A DNA stretch of 64,000 nt from Pseudomonas sp. BCA17. Lineage in GTDB: Bacteria > Pseudomonadota > Gammaproteobacteria > Pseudomonadales > Pseudomonadaceae. Of this stretch, positions 15,570 to 39,400 are shown piece after piece (positions within the stretch are counted from its first letter, which is position 1; every line of letters begins with the position of its first letter). The notes under the pieces are model-generated. The model ran no database searches and was not told the origin of the DNA. It was given only the letters and a program-made list of their open reading frames with translations. A program made the translations under genes and the position numbers. Location of the stretch: NCBI RefSeq assembly GCF_004519405.1, contig NZ_SGWI01000001.1, forward strand, positions 806,001 to 870,000, given 5' to 3'.

Positions 15570-17528
15570 TCAGTCCCGGGCCAATGCTTCAATCGGGTCC
15601 AGCCGCGCCGCATTCCGCGCCGGCACAAAACCAAACACAATGCCGATCAACGTCGAACAGGCAAACGCGGTGATGATCGAGCCCAGGGAGAACACCATCT
15701 CCCACTCCTTCACAAACAGTGAAAACAGATAGCCGATGGCGTAGGACAGCGAAATCCCGATCACGCCGCCGATCAGGCACACCATCACCGCCTCTACCAG
15801 AAACTGCTGGCGGATATCCGACTGTCGAGCGCCCACGGCCATGCGAATGCCGATCTCGCGGGTACGTTCGGTGACGGACACCAGCATGATGTTCATCACC
15901 CCGATGCCCCCCACCAGTAACGAAATGACGGCGATCAACGACAACAACAGCGCCAGTGAGCGGCTGGTTTTCTGCACCGTCTGCATGATGCTGTCGAGGT
16001 TGTTGGTGAAGAAGTCCTTGGTGCCGTGGCGTTGCAGCATGAGTTTATTGACGTTGTCTTCCACCACCTTGCTCGGCTGGCCATCCTTGATGCGCACGGT
16101 GATGCTGTCCAGATGACGCTGGCCCAACAGGCGCCCCGCCGCCGTTTCGTAAGGCACCCACACGTTCAGCGAATTGTTGGCGGCGAACATGTTTTTATTC
16201 TCGGCGGTCACCCCGATCACCGTGCACGGCAGCTTGCCCACCAGGATCACCTTGCCCAGCGGGTCGACATTCGGCCCGAATAAACGGTGACGCGTGTTGT
16301 GGTCGATCACCACCACTTGCGCCTGGCGTCGCGCATCGTTTTCGCTGAACGCAATACCGGCTTCCAGCTTCAGGCCTTTGACCTTGAAATAGCGGTCACT
16401 CACGCCATTGACCTGCGCGTCCAGGTCGATATTGCGAAAGCGCAGCAACAGGTTGCGGCCCACCACCGGTGTGGCACTGTCGACGTAATACAGCTGGTTC
16501 AACGCCTCCACATCCGCAGGCATCAAGGTCTCGATGGCCGACGCGCGGCTGTCACCAAAACTGGTGCCGGAAAAGATGTCGATGGTGTTACTGCCGATGG
16601 CCTGGATGTCCTTGAGCACATAGCGTTTGGCGCCCTCGCCGATAGCTGAAATCGACACCACCGACGTAATCCCGATGACGATCCCGAGCATGGTCAACAA
16701 GGTTCGCATGCGATGGGAAATCAGCGCGACCCAGGCCATGTTGAACGCTTCCTTGAACAGCCCCAGGCTCGCCACCAACCGGCGAGCGCCACTGCGCCTG
16801 GGTTCGATGGGGGCTTCACCGGGCAGCTCCAGGCCGACACTGTCGTTGGCCTTGTCGCTGATGATTTCGCCGTCGCAGACTTCGACGATACGCTGGGCGT
16901 TCGCGGCGACCTTGGGGTCGTGGGTGACGATTATTACCGTGTGCCCGGCCGCGTGCAGTTCAGCGAGGATACGCATCACCTCTTTGCCGCTGTGGCTGTC
17001 GAGTGCCCCGGTGGGCTCGTCGGCGAGGATCACCTCGCCGCCATTCATCAAGGCCCGCGCGATACTGACCCGTTGCTGTTGCCCACCCGACAACTGACTC
17101 GGCCGGTGGCTGATGTGCCCCGACAGGCCCAGCCGCGCCAGCAACTCCCGGGCCCGGCTATGCCGTGCGGTTTGCGGTGTACCGGCGTAGATCGCCGGCA
17201 TTTCCACGTTGTGCAAGGCACTCAGATGCGCCAGCAAGTGGTAGCGCTGGAAGATAAAACCGAAGTAGTCCCGACGCAGTTCCGCCAGTTGTTCATCACC
17301 CAGGGAACGGGTCTCGATGCCGTTGATTTTGTAGCTGCCGGCCGTGGCGTAATCCAGCCCGCCGAGGATGTTCATCAGCGTGGATTTACCCGACCCCGAG
17401 GCGCCGATGATCGCGACCATTTCCCCGGCCTGGATCGTCAGATCGATCCCCTTGAGCGCAATGAATTCACGCTCGCCGGCCATGAAACTGCGAGTGATGC
17501 CTTTGAGCTCCAACAGTGGCTGGGTCAT
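15570..17528 (-). CDS. macB: MacB-type ABC exporter, ATPase-permease fusion
   Basis: The 652-residue inner-membrane protein has an N-terminal ATPase (1-230) with Walker A GASGSGKST, signature LSGGQQQR and Walker B VILADEPTGAL. One membrane segment follows (about 275-297), then a large periplasmic domain and three C-terminal membrane segments (FtsX fold). It starts three bases after macA. In viscosin-, massetolide- and related clusters MacAB homologues sit downstream of the last synthetase and help export the lipopeptide; that role is inferred here from the same position. No outer-membrane factor is encoded nearby. Confidence 0.93.
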   Translation of the reverse strand: MTQPLLELKGITRSFMAGEREFIALKGIDLTIQAGEMVAIIGASGSGKSTLMNILGGLDYATAGSYKINGIETRSLGDEQLAELRRDYFGFIFQRYHLLAHLSALHNVEMPAIYAGTPQTARHSRARELLARLGLSGHISHRPSQLSGGQQQRVSIARALMNGGEVILADEPTGALDSHSGKEVMRILAELHAAGHTVIIVTHDPKVAANAQRIVEVCDGEIISDKANDSVGLELPGEAPIEPRRSGARRLVASLGLFKEAFNMAWVALISHRMRTLLTMLGIVIGITSVVSISAIGEGAKRYVLKDIQAIGSNTIDIFSGTSFGDSRASAIETLMPADVEALNQLYYVDSATPVVGRNLLLRFRNIDLDAQVNGVSDRYFKVKGLKLEAGIAFSENDARRQAQVVVIDHNTRHRLFGPNVDPLGKVILVGKLPCTVIGVTAENKNMFAANNSLNVWVPYETAAGRLLGQRHLDSITVRIKDGQPSKVVEDNVNKLMLQRHGTKDFFTNNLDSIMQTVQKTSRSLALLLSLIAVISLLVGGIGVMNIMLVSVTERTREIGIRMAVGARQSDIRQQFLVEAVMVCLIGGVIGISLSYAIGYLFSLFVKEWEMVFSLGSIITAFACSTLIGIVFGFVPARNAARLDPIEALARD

Positions 17529-17531
17529 GCG

Positions 17532-18683
17532 TCAGCTCCCCGCCACGGCAGGGGTTGCATCACCGATCACCACTTTATCGCCCTCGGCCAGACCGTCCAG
17601 GACCTGCACCTTGACGTTGTTATTGATGCCGATCTTCACGTCGCGGGGCACCGCCTTGCCCTTGGCATCCAGCACACGCAGCGTGTAACGGCCATCGTCG
17701 TTGCGCGCACCAAGCGCAGCTACCGGGACCACCAGCGCGGCCTGGGCGGTGTCGAGCACGACGCGCACCTGGGCGGTCATGGAAATACGCAGGCGATGGT
17801 CAGGGTTGGGCACCTCGAACAGCGCGTTGTAGAACACCGCCGTGTTCTGCTTCGGCGTCCCCGCGGCCTGGGTTTCCAGGAAGTTCTGCGGCGCCGGTTC
17901 CGTGCCGCGCAACTTGGCGTAGTAGCGCTTGTCGGGCTCACCGAGGATGGTGAAATACACCGGCTGGCCGGGGCTGATATGGATCACGTCGGCCTCCGAC
18001 ACCTGAGCCTTGACGGTCATGGTGTCCAGGTCCGCCAGCTTGAGCAGCACCGGCGCCAGTTGGTTGGCGATCACGGTCTGGCCCTCCTGGGTGACGATGC
18101 CCACCACGTCACCATCGATGGGCGCAACGATGCGGGTATAGGCCAGGTTGACCTTGGCGGTATCGATCTGGATATGCGCGCTTTTGATCTGCGCATCCAG
18201 CGCCACCAGGTTGGCCTGCTGCACTTGGAAGTTCGACTCGGCGTTCTCGAAGTCCTGGCGTGACACCGACTCATCGATCTGCAAGCCTTTGTAGCGCTCA
18301 TACACCGACCTGGTCTGTTTAAGCTGGGCCACCGTGGCCCGGCGTTGGGCCTGGAGGTTTTCTTCATCTACCTGGGCTTTGCGCAGGGTGTTCTCCAGGA
18401 TCAATGGGTCGATTTCGGCGAGCCACTGGCCCTTTTTGACCTTGTCGCCGACCTTGACCTTGAGTGACTTCAACTGCCCGGAAACCTGGGCACCGACGTC
18501 GACCTGCTTGACACCCTCCAGAATGCCGGTGGCCAATACGGCATTTTCAATATCACCGCGCTCGGCGGGCGCGGTGAGGTATTGCGGGGTGTCGGCGGGA
18601 GCTTGCAGCGTGTAGAGGACCAATGCCGCCGCGACGGCCAATGCCAGGCCGAACCCTACTTTGCGAAACGTTGACTTTTCCAT
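17532..18683 (-). CDS. macA: MacA-type periplasmic adaptor (membrane fusion protein)
   Basis: The protein has 383 residues from the ATG at 18683: an N-terminal membrane anchor (about 8-27), barrel-sandwich and coiled-coil hairpin (about 55-190; KQVDVGAQVSGQLKSLKVKVGDKVKKGQWLAEIDP), then the beta-barrel and membrane-proximal domains. It links MacB to an outer-membrane channel. The longer frame starting with GTG at 18734 lacks a ribosome-binding site and puts 17 charged residues before the anchor, so I rejected it. It is separated from the thioesterase end of the upstream synthetase by about 450 bases of repeats and may have its own promoter there. Confidence 0.92.
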   Translation of the reverse strand: MEKSTFRKVGFGLALAVAAALVLYTLQAPADTPQYLTAPAERGDIENAVLATGILEGVKQVDVGAQVSGQLKSLKVKVGDKVKKGQWLAEIDPLILENTLRKAQVDEENLQAQRRATVAQLKQTRSVYERYKGLQIDESVSRQDFENAESNFQVQQANLVALDAQIKSAHIQIDTAKVNLAYTRIVAPIDGDVVGIVTQEGQTVIANQLAPVLLKLADLDTMTVKAQVSEADVIHISPGQPVYFTILGEPDKRYYAKLRGTEPAPQNFLETQAAGTPKQNTAVFYNALFEVPNPDHRLRISMTAQVRVVLDTAQAALVVPVAALGARNDDGRYTLRVLDAKGKAVPRDVKIGINNNVKVQVLDGLAEGDKVVIGDATPAVAGS

Positions 18684-18768
18684 AAATGACCATAAAGAAG
18701 TGATGAATTCCGTTCTAAAGCGAGCGCGGCTCACTGTGAAAGCGGGCTTGCTTTGACAAGGAGCTTGC

Positions 18769-19061
18769 TGTGGCCAGAGAGCTCGCTGTAGCCAGGGAGC
18801 TTGCTGTGGCGAGGGAGCTTGCTCCCGCTGACTGCGCAGCAGTCTCCGGCCTTATGGGGCGTGCTTCGCACCCCAGCGCAAGCAAGCTTGCTCGCCACAG
18901 GAGGCCCGCTCCGCTTGCTGTAGCCAGGGCGCTTGCTGGGGCCAGGGAGCATGCTGTGGCGAGGGAGCTTGCTCCCGCTGACTGCGCAGCAGTCTCCGGC
19001 TTTATGGGGGGCGCTTCGCACCCCAGCGCAAGCAAGCTTGCTCGCCACAGGAGGCCCGCTC
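18769..19061. repeat. 18-bp tandem units inside a 109-bp direct duplication, REP-derived
   Basis: The gap between macA and the upstream synthetase gene (18684-19134) is filled mainly by repeats. Three 18-base units (TGTGGCGAGGGAGCTTGC type) run at 18769-18822 and three more at 18919-18972. The segment 18803-18911 is repeated at 18953-19061, exactly 150 bases later, and each copy contains a REP-like arm pair (GAGGGAGCTTGCTCCCGC and GCGCAAGCAAGCTTGCTCGC). There is no convincing gene in this gap. Confidence 0.88.
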
Positions 19062-19134
19062 TCACCTTTGCATCCCCATGCATCAGGGAGATAACCATCA
19101 CCGCCCCTCTCACCTTTGGATCGATGTACAGTCA

Positions 19135-30464
<11,330 letters not shown>

Positions 30465-30468
<4 letters not shown>

Positions 30469-33400
30469 AGGACGATCTCCATTTGTTCGATTACAGCGGC
30501 GTAGCCGGCCAGGGTCGGCTGTTCGAACAGCGCCCGCACGTCGGCTTCCATGCCTTCCTGGCGCAAGCGCCCGATCAAGCTCACGGCCAGCAACGAATGC
30601 CCGCCCAGTTCAAAGAAATTGTCGTGACGCCCTACCCGTTCCACCCCCAGCAGTTCGACCCAGAGCCGAGCCAACAGGGTTTCGGTATCACCTGCAGGCG
30701 CCTCGTATTCGCGCACGCTCAACGCCTCCATGCCGGGCAGCGGTAGCGCCTTGCGGTCCAACTTGCCGTTGGGGCTCAGGGGCAGCGCGTCGAGGTGCAC
30801 GAACAGGGCCGGGACCATAAAGTCCGGCAGGTGCTGCAACAGATGGGCGCGCAGCTGTTCGATGTCGGTCTGCACGCCGGTGTAGTAGGCAACCAGCCGG
30901 TCTTCGCGGGCCACCACCGCCGCTTCGTCGACGTGCGCATGGTCCAGCAGGCGCGCCTGGATTTCGCCCAGCTCGATGCGCAGGCCACGAATCTTCACCT
31001 GATCATCGTTACGCCCCAGGTACTCGATATTGCCGTCGGCCAGGTAGCGCCCGATGTCGCCCGTGCGATACAGGCGCCCGTCGGTGAACGGGTCTTTGAG
31101 AAAGCGCTCGGCGGACAGTTGCGGACGGTTCAGGTAACCCCGCGCCACTTGCACACCGCCGATGAACAACTCACCGACCACACCCAGGGGCACCGGCTGC
31201 AACTGCGCATCCAGTACATACATACGGGTGTTGGCGATGGGTTTGCCGATCGGTGTGTTGTCCGGCACTTCGGGGCGTGCGCAGTTCCAGGCGGTCACGT
31301 CCACCGCCGCTTCGGTCGGGCCATACAGGTTGTAGAGGCCGATCCCCGGCAACTGCTGCTTGAAACGCCGCACCAGGCTGCCCGGCAGGGCTTCGCCGCT
31401 GCACATCACACGCACCAGCCCGGCGGCTTGGCCGACATCGCCATGGGCCAGGAATACGTCCAGCATCGACGGTACAAAGTGCAACGTAGTGACGTGTTCC
31501 GACTCGATCACTTCACACAGGTACGCCGGGTCTTTGTGCCCGCCCGGGCGCGCCATCACCAGACGTGCGCCGGTAAACAGCGGCCAGAAGAATTCCCACA
31601 CCGACACGTCGAAGCTGAACGGAGTTTTCTGCAGGACCGCGTCATGGGCCTGGAGGCCGTAGGCGTCCTGCATCCACAGCAAGCGGTTGACCACGCCGAT
31701 GTGTTCGTTGATCACGCCCTTTGGCTGACCGGTAGAGCCCGAGGTGTAGATCACATAAGCCTGGTGCCGGGCGGTCAGGCCCGGCACGTGGGGGTTGGTG
31801 ACAGGCTGGTGCTGCCAGGTGTCCTGGTCCAGATCCAGCAGCGGCACGTCACCCAGCAACGCGCGGGTGGCAGCCTGCGCCAGCACCACCACCGGTGCAC
31901 TGTCCTGCAGCATGTAGGCGATACGCTCCAACGGGTACGCCGGGTCCAGCGGCACGTAACCGCCACCGGCCTTGAGGATGGCAAACAGGCCGACCACCAT
32001 GTCTAGGCCGCGCTCGAGGCAGATACCGACGCGCGAATCCGGCTGTACCCCCAGCGCCCGCAGGTGATGAGCCAGGCGATTGGCGCGCTCATTGAGTTCG
32101 TTGTAGGTCAGCTGTTGCTCACCGGCCTTGACCGCCGGCGCATTCGGCGTCTTCGCAACCTGTGCCTCGAACAGCCCGTGCAGGGTCTGGTCGAGGTTGT
32201 AGTCGACGTCGGTCGAGTTGAACGTCACCAGCAGTTTGTGCCGCTCTGCGCCGCTCAAAATCGGCAAACGGTTGAGCGGCTGGTGCGGCGCCTGCTCCAA
32301 GGCGTCGACCAAGCCCGCCAAGGCAGTCTGCATATAGCCGCACACGCGCTGCGCGTCGAACTGCGCCAGGGCGGTGACCTCGTAGCCATCGCCGAGGTCA
32401 TCCACGTTCAGCGTCAGCGGGTAATTGGTGCGCCCGTCGTTGACCAGTGTTTGCATGCCTTCCCACGCCTGCTGCGCCTCGGCGGAACGGGTGGCGGCAC
32501 CGCGATGACGATAGTTGAGCATCGAGCTGAACAACGGTGCCGGTGCCGCCACCCCGCTGCAACGCTGGGCCAGGGCCAGGGACGCGTGCTCATGCCCGAG
32601 CAACGCGGTCAGCCGCACATGGGTCGCACGCACCGCGGCGCGTGCGCCTTGCGCATCGATATCCAGACGTAGCGGCAAGGTATTGATAAACACCCCGAGT
32701 GCCCGGTCGGCGCCCTCGCCGCCTTGCATCCGACCGACCAGCACGGTGCCGAACACCACGTTGTGACGGCCCGACGTGGCGGCCAGCACTTGGCCCCAGG
32801 CCAGGTGAAACAGGCTCGCACTGCTCACGCCAAGCAACCGGGCCTGGGCCCGCAGGCGGCGATTGAGATCGCTGTCCAGGCGCAGGTTGTGTTCCTGAAT
32901 CTCACTGCCGTCGCCGCGCACATCCTGCAAGCCGAACGGCAAGGTCGGCTCATCGACGTCGCCGAGCATCTCGCGGAAGAAGGCTTCGTGCTCCTGCTCA
33001 CTGACGCCCAGGCGCGCCTGGGCCACGTAATTGCGGTACGGCATGGGCGCGGCGGTCGGGGCGGCGTGGCCCAGCAAGTAGCCCTGCATTTCCCGCAGCA
33101 CCACGTCGAAGGCGGTGTGGTCCAGCGCAATGTGGTGATAAAGCAACGCCACCACCACACGCTGGTTGGCGGGGTCGTTGGCGAACATCAGACGAATCAG
33201 CGGCGCCTGACGGATATCCAGGCGATAGCGGCGGGCATCGGAGTGTTCGTACAGCCCCGCCAGTACATCGCCGTCCAGCTGCACCTCTTCCAGCGGCAAC
33301 TCGGCCTGGCGCCACACCACTTGCAGCGGCTGCACCAGGCCCTCCCAGACCACGCCGGTGCGCAGGATATCGTTACGGTCGATCACCCGTTGCAACGCCT

Positions 33401-36400
33401 GGGCAAAGGCATGCACACGCTCAATGCGGTCAAAGGCCAGGTGCGATTGCAGCAGGTAGGGGTCGCCCTGTTCGGCGCTGAGGTAGTGATAAAGCATGCC
33501 TTCCTGCAACGGCGCCAGCGGGTAGATATCCTGCACATTGGCAGCGCCGCCGGGCACCTGGCTGACGACCCGGTCGAGGGTCGCTTGATCGAGTTCGACC
33601 AGCGTCAACATGTCCGGGGTGATGCGCATGCAGTCGACGGCAATACGGTTAGGCGGCACCTGCACTTCGCGGCCACTGCCCACGGCGCCGGCCAGTGCGG
33701 CCAACGTCGGCTGGCTGAACAACACGCGCACATCGGCGCTCAGGCCGACCTGGCGCATGCGTTCGATCAGGCTGACGGCCAGCAACGAATGCCCGCCCAA
33801 CTCAAAGAAGTGGTCATGACGACCGACTCGCTCCACCTGCAACACCTCGGCCCAGATCCGCGCCAGGCTGGTTTCGACATCGCCCTGGGGCGCTTCATAG
33901 TCGCGGCTGAGCAAGGCGGCTTGATCGGGCTCAGGCAGGGCCTTGCGGTCCAGCTTGCCGTTGGCGGTCAGCGGCCACGCATCGAGCTTGACGTAGGCGA
34001 CCGGCACCAGTGCATCGGGCAATTGCGCTTGCAGTTGCTCGCGCAGCGTCTCGATGGCCGGCGGTTGCTGCGCGGTGAACCAAGCCACCAGGCGACCGTC
34101 ACGGACCAGCACCACCGCTTCGGTAATGCCCTCCAGGGCGGCCAGGCGGCTCTCGATTTCGCCCAGCTCGACGCGTACGCCGCGCACTTTCACCTGGTCA
34201 TCGTTACGGCCCAGGTATTCGATATTGCCGTCGGGCAACCAGCGCGCGAGGTCGCCGGTGCGGTACATGCGCCCCGAGTTGAACGGGTCTTGCAGGAAGC
34301 GCTCGGCGGTCAGGTCCGCACGGTTCAGATAGCCCCGCGCCACACCGCTGCCGCCCACGTACAACTCGCCGGCCACACCGACCGGCACCGGGCGCAGTTG
34401 CCCGTCGAGCAGGTAGGCGTGGGCATTGGCGATCGGCCTGCCGATGTGCAGCACCTGCCCGGCGCGCACGCGACCGGAGGTGGCAACCACCGTGGCTTCG
34501 GTAGGGCCGTAGTTGTTGATCACCGCAAAGCGCCGCTCTTGGGTGAACTGGCGCAGGCGGTCGCCACCGATCAGCAGGATGCGCAAGGTCGGGTGCTGCA
34601 GGTTCTGGCTGAAGGCGTACTCGGCCACGGGCGTGGGCAGGAAGCTCACGTCCAGCGGCAGTGCCAGCCACCAGTCGAGCAGCTCGTCGATGTTTTCATT
34701 GCCCACCTGGGCGGGCGGCAGGTGCAGGGTCGCACCGGCGCACAGGGCCGGCCAGACCTCCCAGGCCATCGCGTCAAAACCGAAACCGGCGACACTGCTG
34801 GTGTGGCTGCGCGCATCCAGGCCGAAGGCTTCGCAATGCCAGTGCACCAGGTTTTCCACGGTACGGTGTTCCACCATGACGCCCTTGGGCTGGCCGGTGG
34901 AGCCGGAGGTGTAGATCACGTAAGCCAGGTGCGCGGGTGTCAGGGCCGTCAGTTGCGGGTTGCTGACGGGGTGGTGCCGCCAGCTGTCGCTGTGCAGATC
35001 CACCGTGGGCACCGCGCCCAGCAGATCGCGCGTACTGGCCTCGGCCAACACCGCCACCGGAGCGCTGTCCTGCAGCAGGTAGGCGATACGCTCCGCGGGG
35101 TATACCGGGTCGATGGGCACATACCCGGCGCCGGCCTTGAGGATGCCGAGTAATCCGACCAGCATCTGTGGGCCGCGACGGCAACAGATCGCCACGCGGT
35201 CATCCGGTTGCACGCCCTGTTGCAGCAGGTGATGAGCCAGCTGGTTGGCGCGTTGGTTGAGCTGCTGGTAGGTCAGGGATTCGCCTTCCTGCTGCACGGC
35301 AATCGCGTTGGGCTGTCGCTCGACCTGGGCTTCAAAGGCACCATGCACGGTATGCCCGGTGGGGAAATCCGCCGCGGTGCTGTTGAACTCGCGCAGCAGG
35401 CTTTCGCACTCCGCTGCCGGCAGGATAGGCAGTTGATTGAGCTCGGTGGTAGCGCCACTTTCCAGGGTCGCGACCAGTTGCTCCACGGCGCTGTGCATGT
35501 AGCCGCACAAGCGCTGGGCGCCGATCTGCGGCAGTGCGAGTACGCTCAGGCTGAAGCCTGCGCCCAGATCGTCGACGCTCAAGGTCAGCGGGTAGTTGCT
35601 GCGCTCTTCACCGCCCAGCAGTTGCACACCCTCCCAGATGCCATGGCCGTCGCGGGGCATTTCGTCGGGGGTGCTATGGCGGTAGTTGAGCAGCGCACTG
35701 AACAGCGGCAGGGACGTCGCCACGCCGCTGCAACGCTGGGCCAGGGCCAACGAAGCATGTTCGTGGCCGAGCAATGCACTCAAGCGCGCATGGGTGGCCT
35801 TGACCGCAACGGCGGCGCCGGTGGCCACATCGACCCGCAGCGGCAAGGTGTTGATGAACATGCCCAGCGCACGGTCGGCGCCGTCGCCAGCCTGCATGCG
35901 GCCCATCAATACGGTGCCGAATACCATGTCGTCGCGCCCGGACACCAACCCCAGTACCTGCGCCCAGGCCAGGTGCATCAGGCTCGCCGCGCTGACACCC
36001 AGCAGGCGCGCCTGTTCACGCACCCGCAACGCCAGTGCGGCGTCCAGAGGTTGCTCGGCCTCCTCGATGTCGCGCCCATCGCCCTGCACGTCCTGCACAC
36101 CAAAGGGCAAGGTCGGTTCATCGACGTCGGCGAGCATGTCGCGGAAGAACTGTTCATGCTCCGCCACGCTCACGCCCAGGCGTGCCTGGGCCACGTAGTT
36201 GCGAAACGGCATGGCTGCGGGCAAGTCATCGGCCTGGTTGAGCAGGCATGCACGCATTTCCTGGCCGACCACTTCCATGGCGGTATGGTCCAGCGCCAAG
36301 TGGTGGAACAACAGGATCGCCGCGACTCGGTTGTGAGCCGGGTCCTGGGCGTAGACCATGCGCAGCAACGGTGCCTGGGTGATGTCCAGGCGGTAGTGCC

Positions 36401-39400
36401 GGGCGTCGAAGCGTCCGTGCAGCTGTTCGATGACGCTGCCGTCCGCCGGATCCAGGGCAACCTCCTGCACCCGCAACTGCGCGTCGCGCCACACCACTTG
36501 CACCGGGCTATCCAAACCTTCCCAGACCACCCCCGTGCGCAAGATATCGTGACGCGCGACCACCTGTTGCAGCGCGCTCATGAAACCCTGCAACCGCTCC
36601 ACGCTGTCGAACGCCATGCGCGATTGCAACAGGTACGGGTCGCCCTGCTCGGCGCTGATGTGGTGATAGAGGATGCCTTCCTGCAGCGGCGCCAGCGGGT
36701 AAATGTCCTGCACATTCGCGGCGCCCCCAGGCACGCTGGCGACGATCCGGTCGATAGCGGCCTGGTCGAGTTGCACCAGGCTCAGCATCGACGGCTCGAT
36801 GCAGGTGCAACGCGATGGGATGCCATTGGCCGGCACCACCACCTCACGGCCACTGCCGACCGCCGCGGCCAACGCCGCCAGGCTCGGCTGGCTGAACAGC
36901 ACGCGCACATCGGCGCTCAGGCCGACCTGGCGCATGCGTTCGATCAGGCTGACGGCCAGCAACGAGTGCCCGCCCAGCTCAAAGAAATGGTCATGTCGCC
37001 CCACGCGCTCAAGCTTGAGCACGTCCTGCCAGATCTGCGCCAGCAGGGTTTCCACTTCGCCTTCCGGCGCCTCGTAGCCACGGCTGAGCAACGCGCTCTG
37101 GTCCGGTACCGGCAGGCCCTTGCGGTCCAGTTTGCCGTTGGCGGTCAGGGGCAACAGTTCCAGCCAGACATAGGCCGAGGGCACCATGTAATCCGGCAAC
37201 CGGGCTTGCAGGTGGGCGCGCAACGCTTCGATCGGCAACGCGGCGTCGGCGGTGTAATACGCCACCAGGCGTTTGTCGCCAGGCTGGTCCTCGCGGGCCA
37301 TTACCACGACGTCCTTCACCCCGGCGTACGTGGCTAGGCAGGTCTCGATTTCACCCGGTTCGATACGGAAGCCGCGAATCTTCAGTTGCAGGTCATTACG
37401 CCCCTGGTACAGCAACGTACCGTCGGCCCGCCAGCTTGCCAGGTCACCGGTGCGGTACAACAGACCGTCACCGAAGGGGTTCGGAATGAATTTTTCGGCG
37501 GTCAGTTGGGGCTGGTTCAAGTAACCCTTGGCCACGCCGGCGCCGCCGATATACAGCTCACCGACCACGCCCAGCGGCAGCGGTTGTTGGCGGGCGTCGA
37601 GCACATAGGCCTGGGCATTGGCAATCGGACGGCCGATGGGGATACCGCCCTCGCCCACGCGGGTGATCTCGTGGGTCGTGGAGAACGTGGTGGCCTCGGT
37701 CGGCCCGTAGCCGTTGAGCAGGTGCTGAGGCTTGCCGTGCTCGAGCACGCGGCCGATCACCAGCGGATCGAGGACATCGCCGCCGACGATCAGGTAACGC
37801 AGCTGGCGCAACACCGGCATCAACGCATCGGCGTACTGATGGAACAGCCCGGCGGTCATCCACAACACGCTGACCCGTTGCTCCTGCAACAACGTCGCGA
37901 ACGCCGCCTGGGACAGCAGCACCGCCTGCTCGACCACCACCACGCAACCACCATTGAGCAGCGGCGCCCACACGTCGAGGGTGCTGGCGTCGAAGGCCGG
38001 GTTGGAGGCGAACGCCACGCGGTCGCGCTCGTTGAAATCGGCATAACCGTTATTGAGCACCAGGCGCGAGATGGCGCGGTGCGGCACTTGCACGCCCTTC
38101 GGTGCACCGGTGGAGCCGGAGGTGTACATGATGTACGCCACGCTTTCCGAGGTTTGCGCCACCTCTGGATTGCGCGGTGATTGCGCATCCAGGTTCAGGT
38201 CGGCCAGGGTATTGAGCACCCGGTGCGCGCCGCTGTCCTGCACCATGAACGCCTGGCGTTCCACCGGGGCATTGATGTCCAGCGGCACATACACCGCCGC
38301 ACACTTGAGGACCGCCAACTGACACACCAACAGATCGAGGCAGCGCGGCAGGGCAATCGCCACGCTTTCACCCGGCTGCACACCTTGCTGGATCAAGTGA
38401 TGGGCCAGGCGGTTGGCACGGCGGTTAAGGTCACGGTAACTCAGCGACAACGGGCCGTGCACGGCCGCCACGGCTTCCGGCCGGGCCAGCACCTGCGCTT
38501 CGAACAGTTGGTGCACGGTCAGGTGCGACGGGTATTCGCGGCGGGTCGCGTTGAACGTCTCCAGCAGTTGGTGACGCTCGGCGGGCGGCAGGATCGACAC
38601 CGCCTGCAACGGCGTGGTCGGCGCTTGCTGCAAGGCGCCGACCAGTTGGCGCAATGCGGTGAGCATGTATTCGCCCACGCGTTGCACATCCAGACTGGCC
38701 ACGCCTTGCACGGTGAGCGCGAAGCCTGTACCCAAGTCATCGACGTTGAGCACCAGCGGGTAGTTGCTGCGCTCTTCGGAACTGAGGATTTCAATGCCCG
38801 AAGCGGCGAACGGGCTGTCCCCCGGCGCTTCACCCGGCGCGCTGTGGCGGTAGTTGAGCAGCGTGCTGAACAACGGTAATGAGCCCGGCACACCGCTGCA
38901 GCGCTGGGCCAGGGACAACGAGGCGTGTTCATGCCCGAGCAATTGCGCGAGCCGCGCATGGGTGGCGCGTACCGCGGCCTGCACCCCGACGGCGCCGAGG
39001 CTGACCCGCAGCGGCAAGGTGTTGATGAACATCCCCAGCGCACGGTCGGCGCCCTCGCCGCCTTGCATGCGGCCCAGCAATACGGTGCCGAACACCACAT
39101 CCTGCTGGCCGGAAACCTGGCCCAGTACGTGCGCCCAGGCCAGATGCACCAGGCTGGCCGTGCTCACGCCCAGTTGCCGCGCCTGTTCGCGCAGGCCCTG
39201 GCTGAGCGCCGGTTCCAGGGGCAAATGGGCTTCGATGATACCGCTGCCATCGCCATTCACATCCTGCAAGCCGAACGCCAGGGTGGGTTCATCGAGATCG
39301 CCGAGCATGTCGCTGAAGAACGCTTCGTGCTGCGCCTGGGTGACGCCAAGGCGCGCCTGGGCCACGTAATTGCGGTATTGCACGGGCTCAGGCAGGTGCG

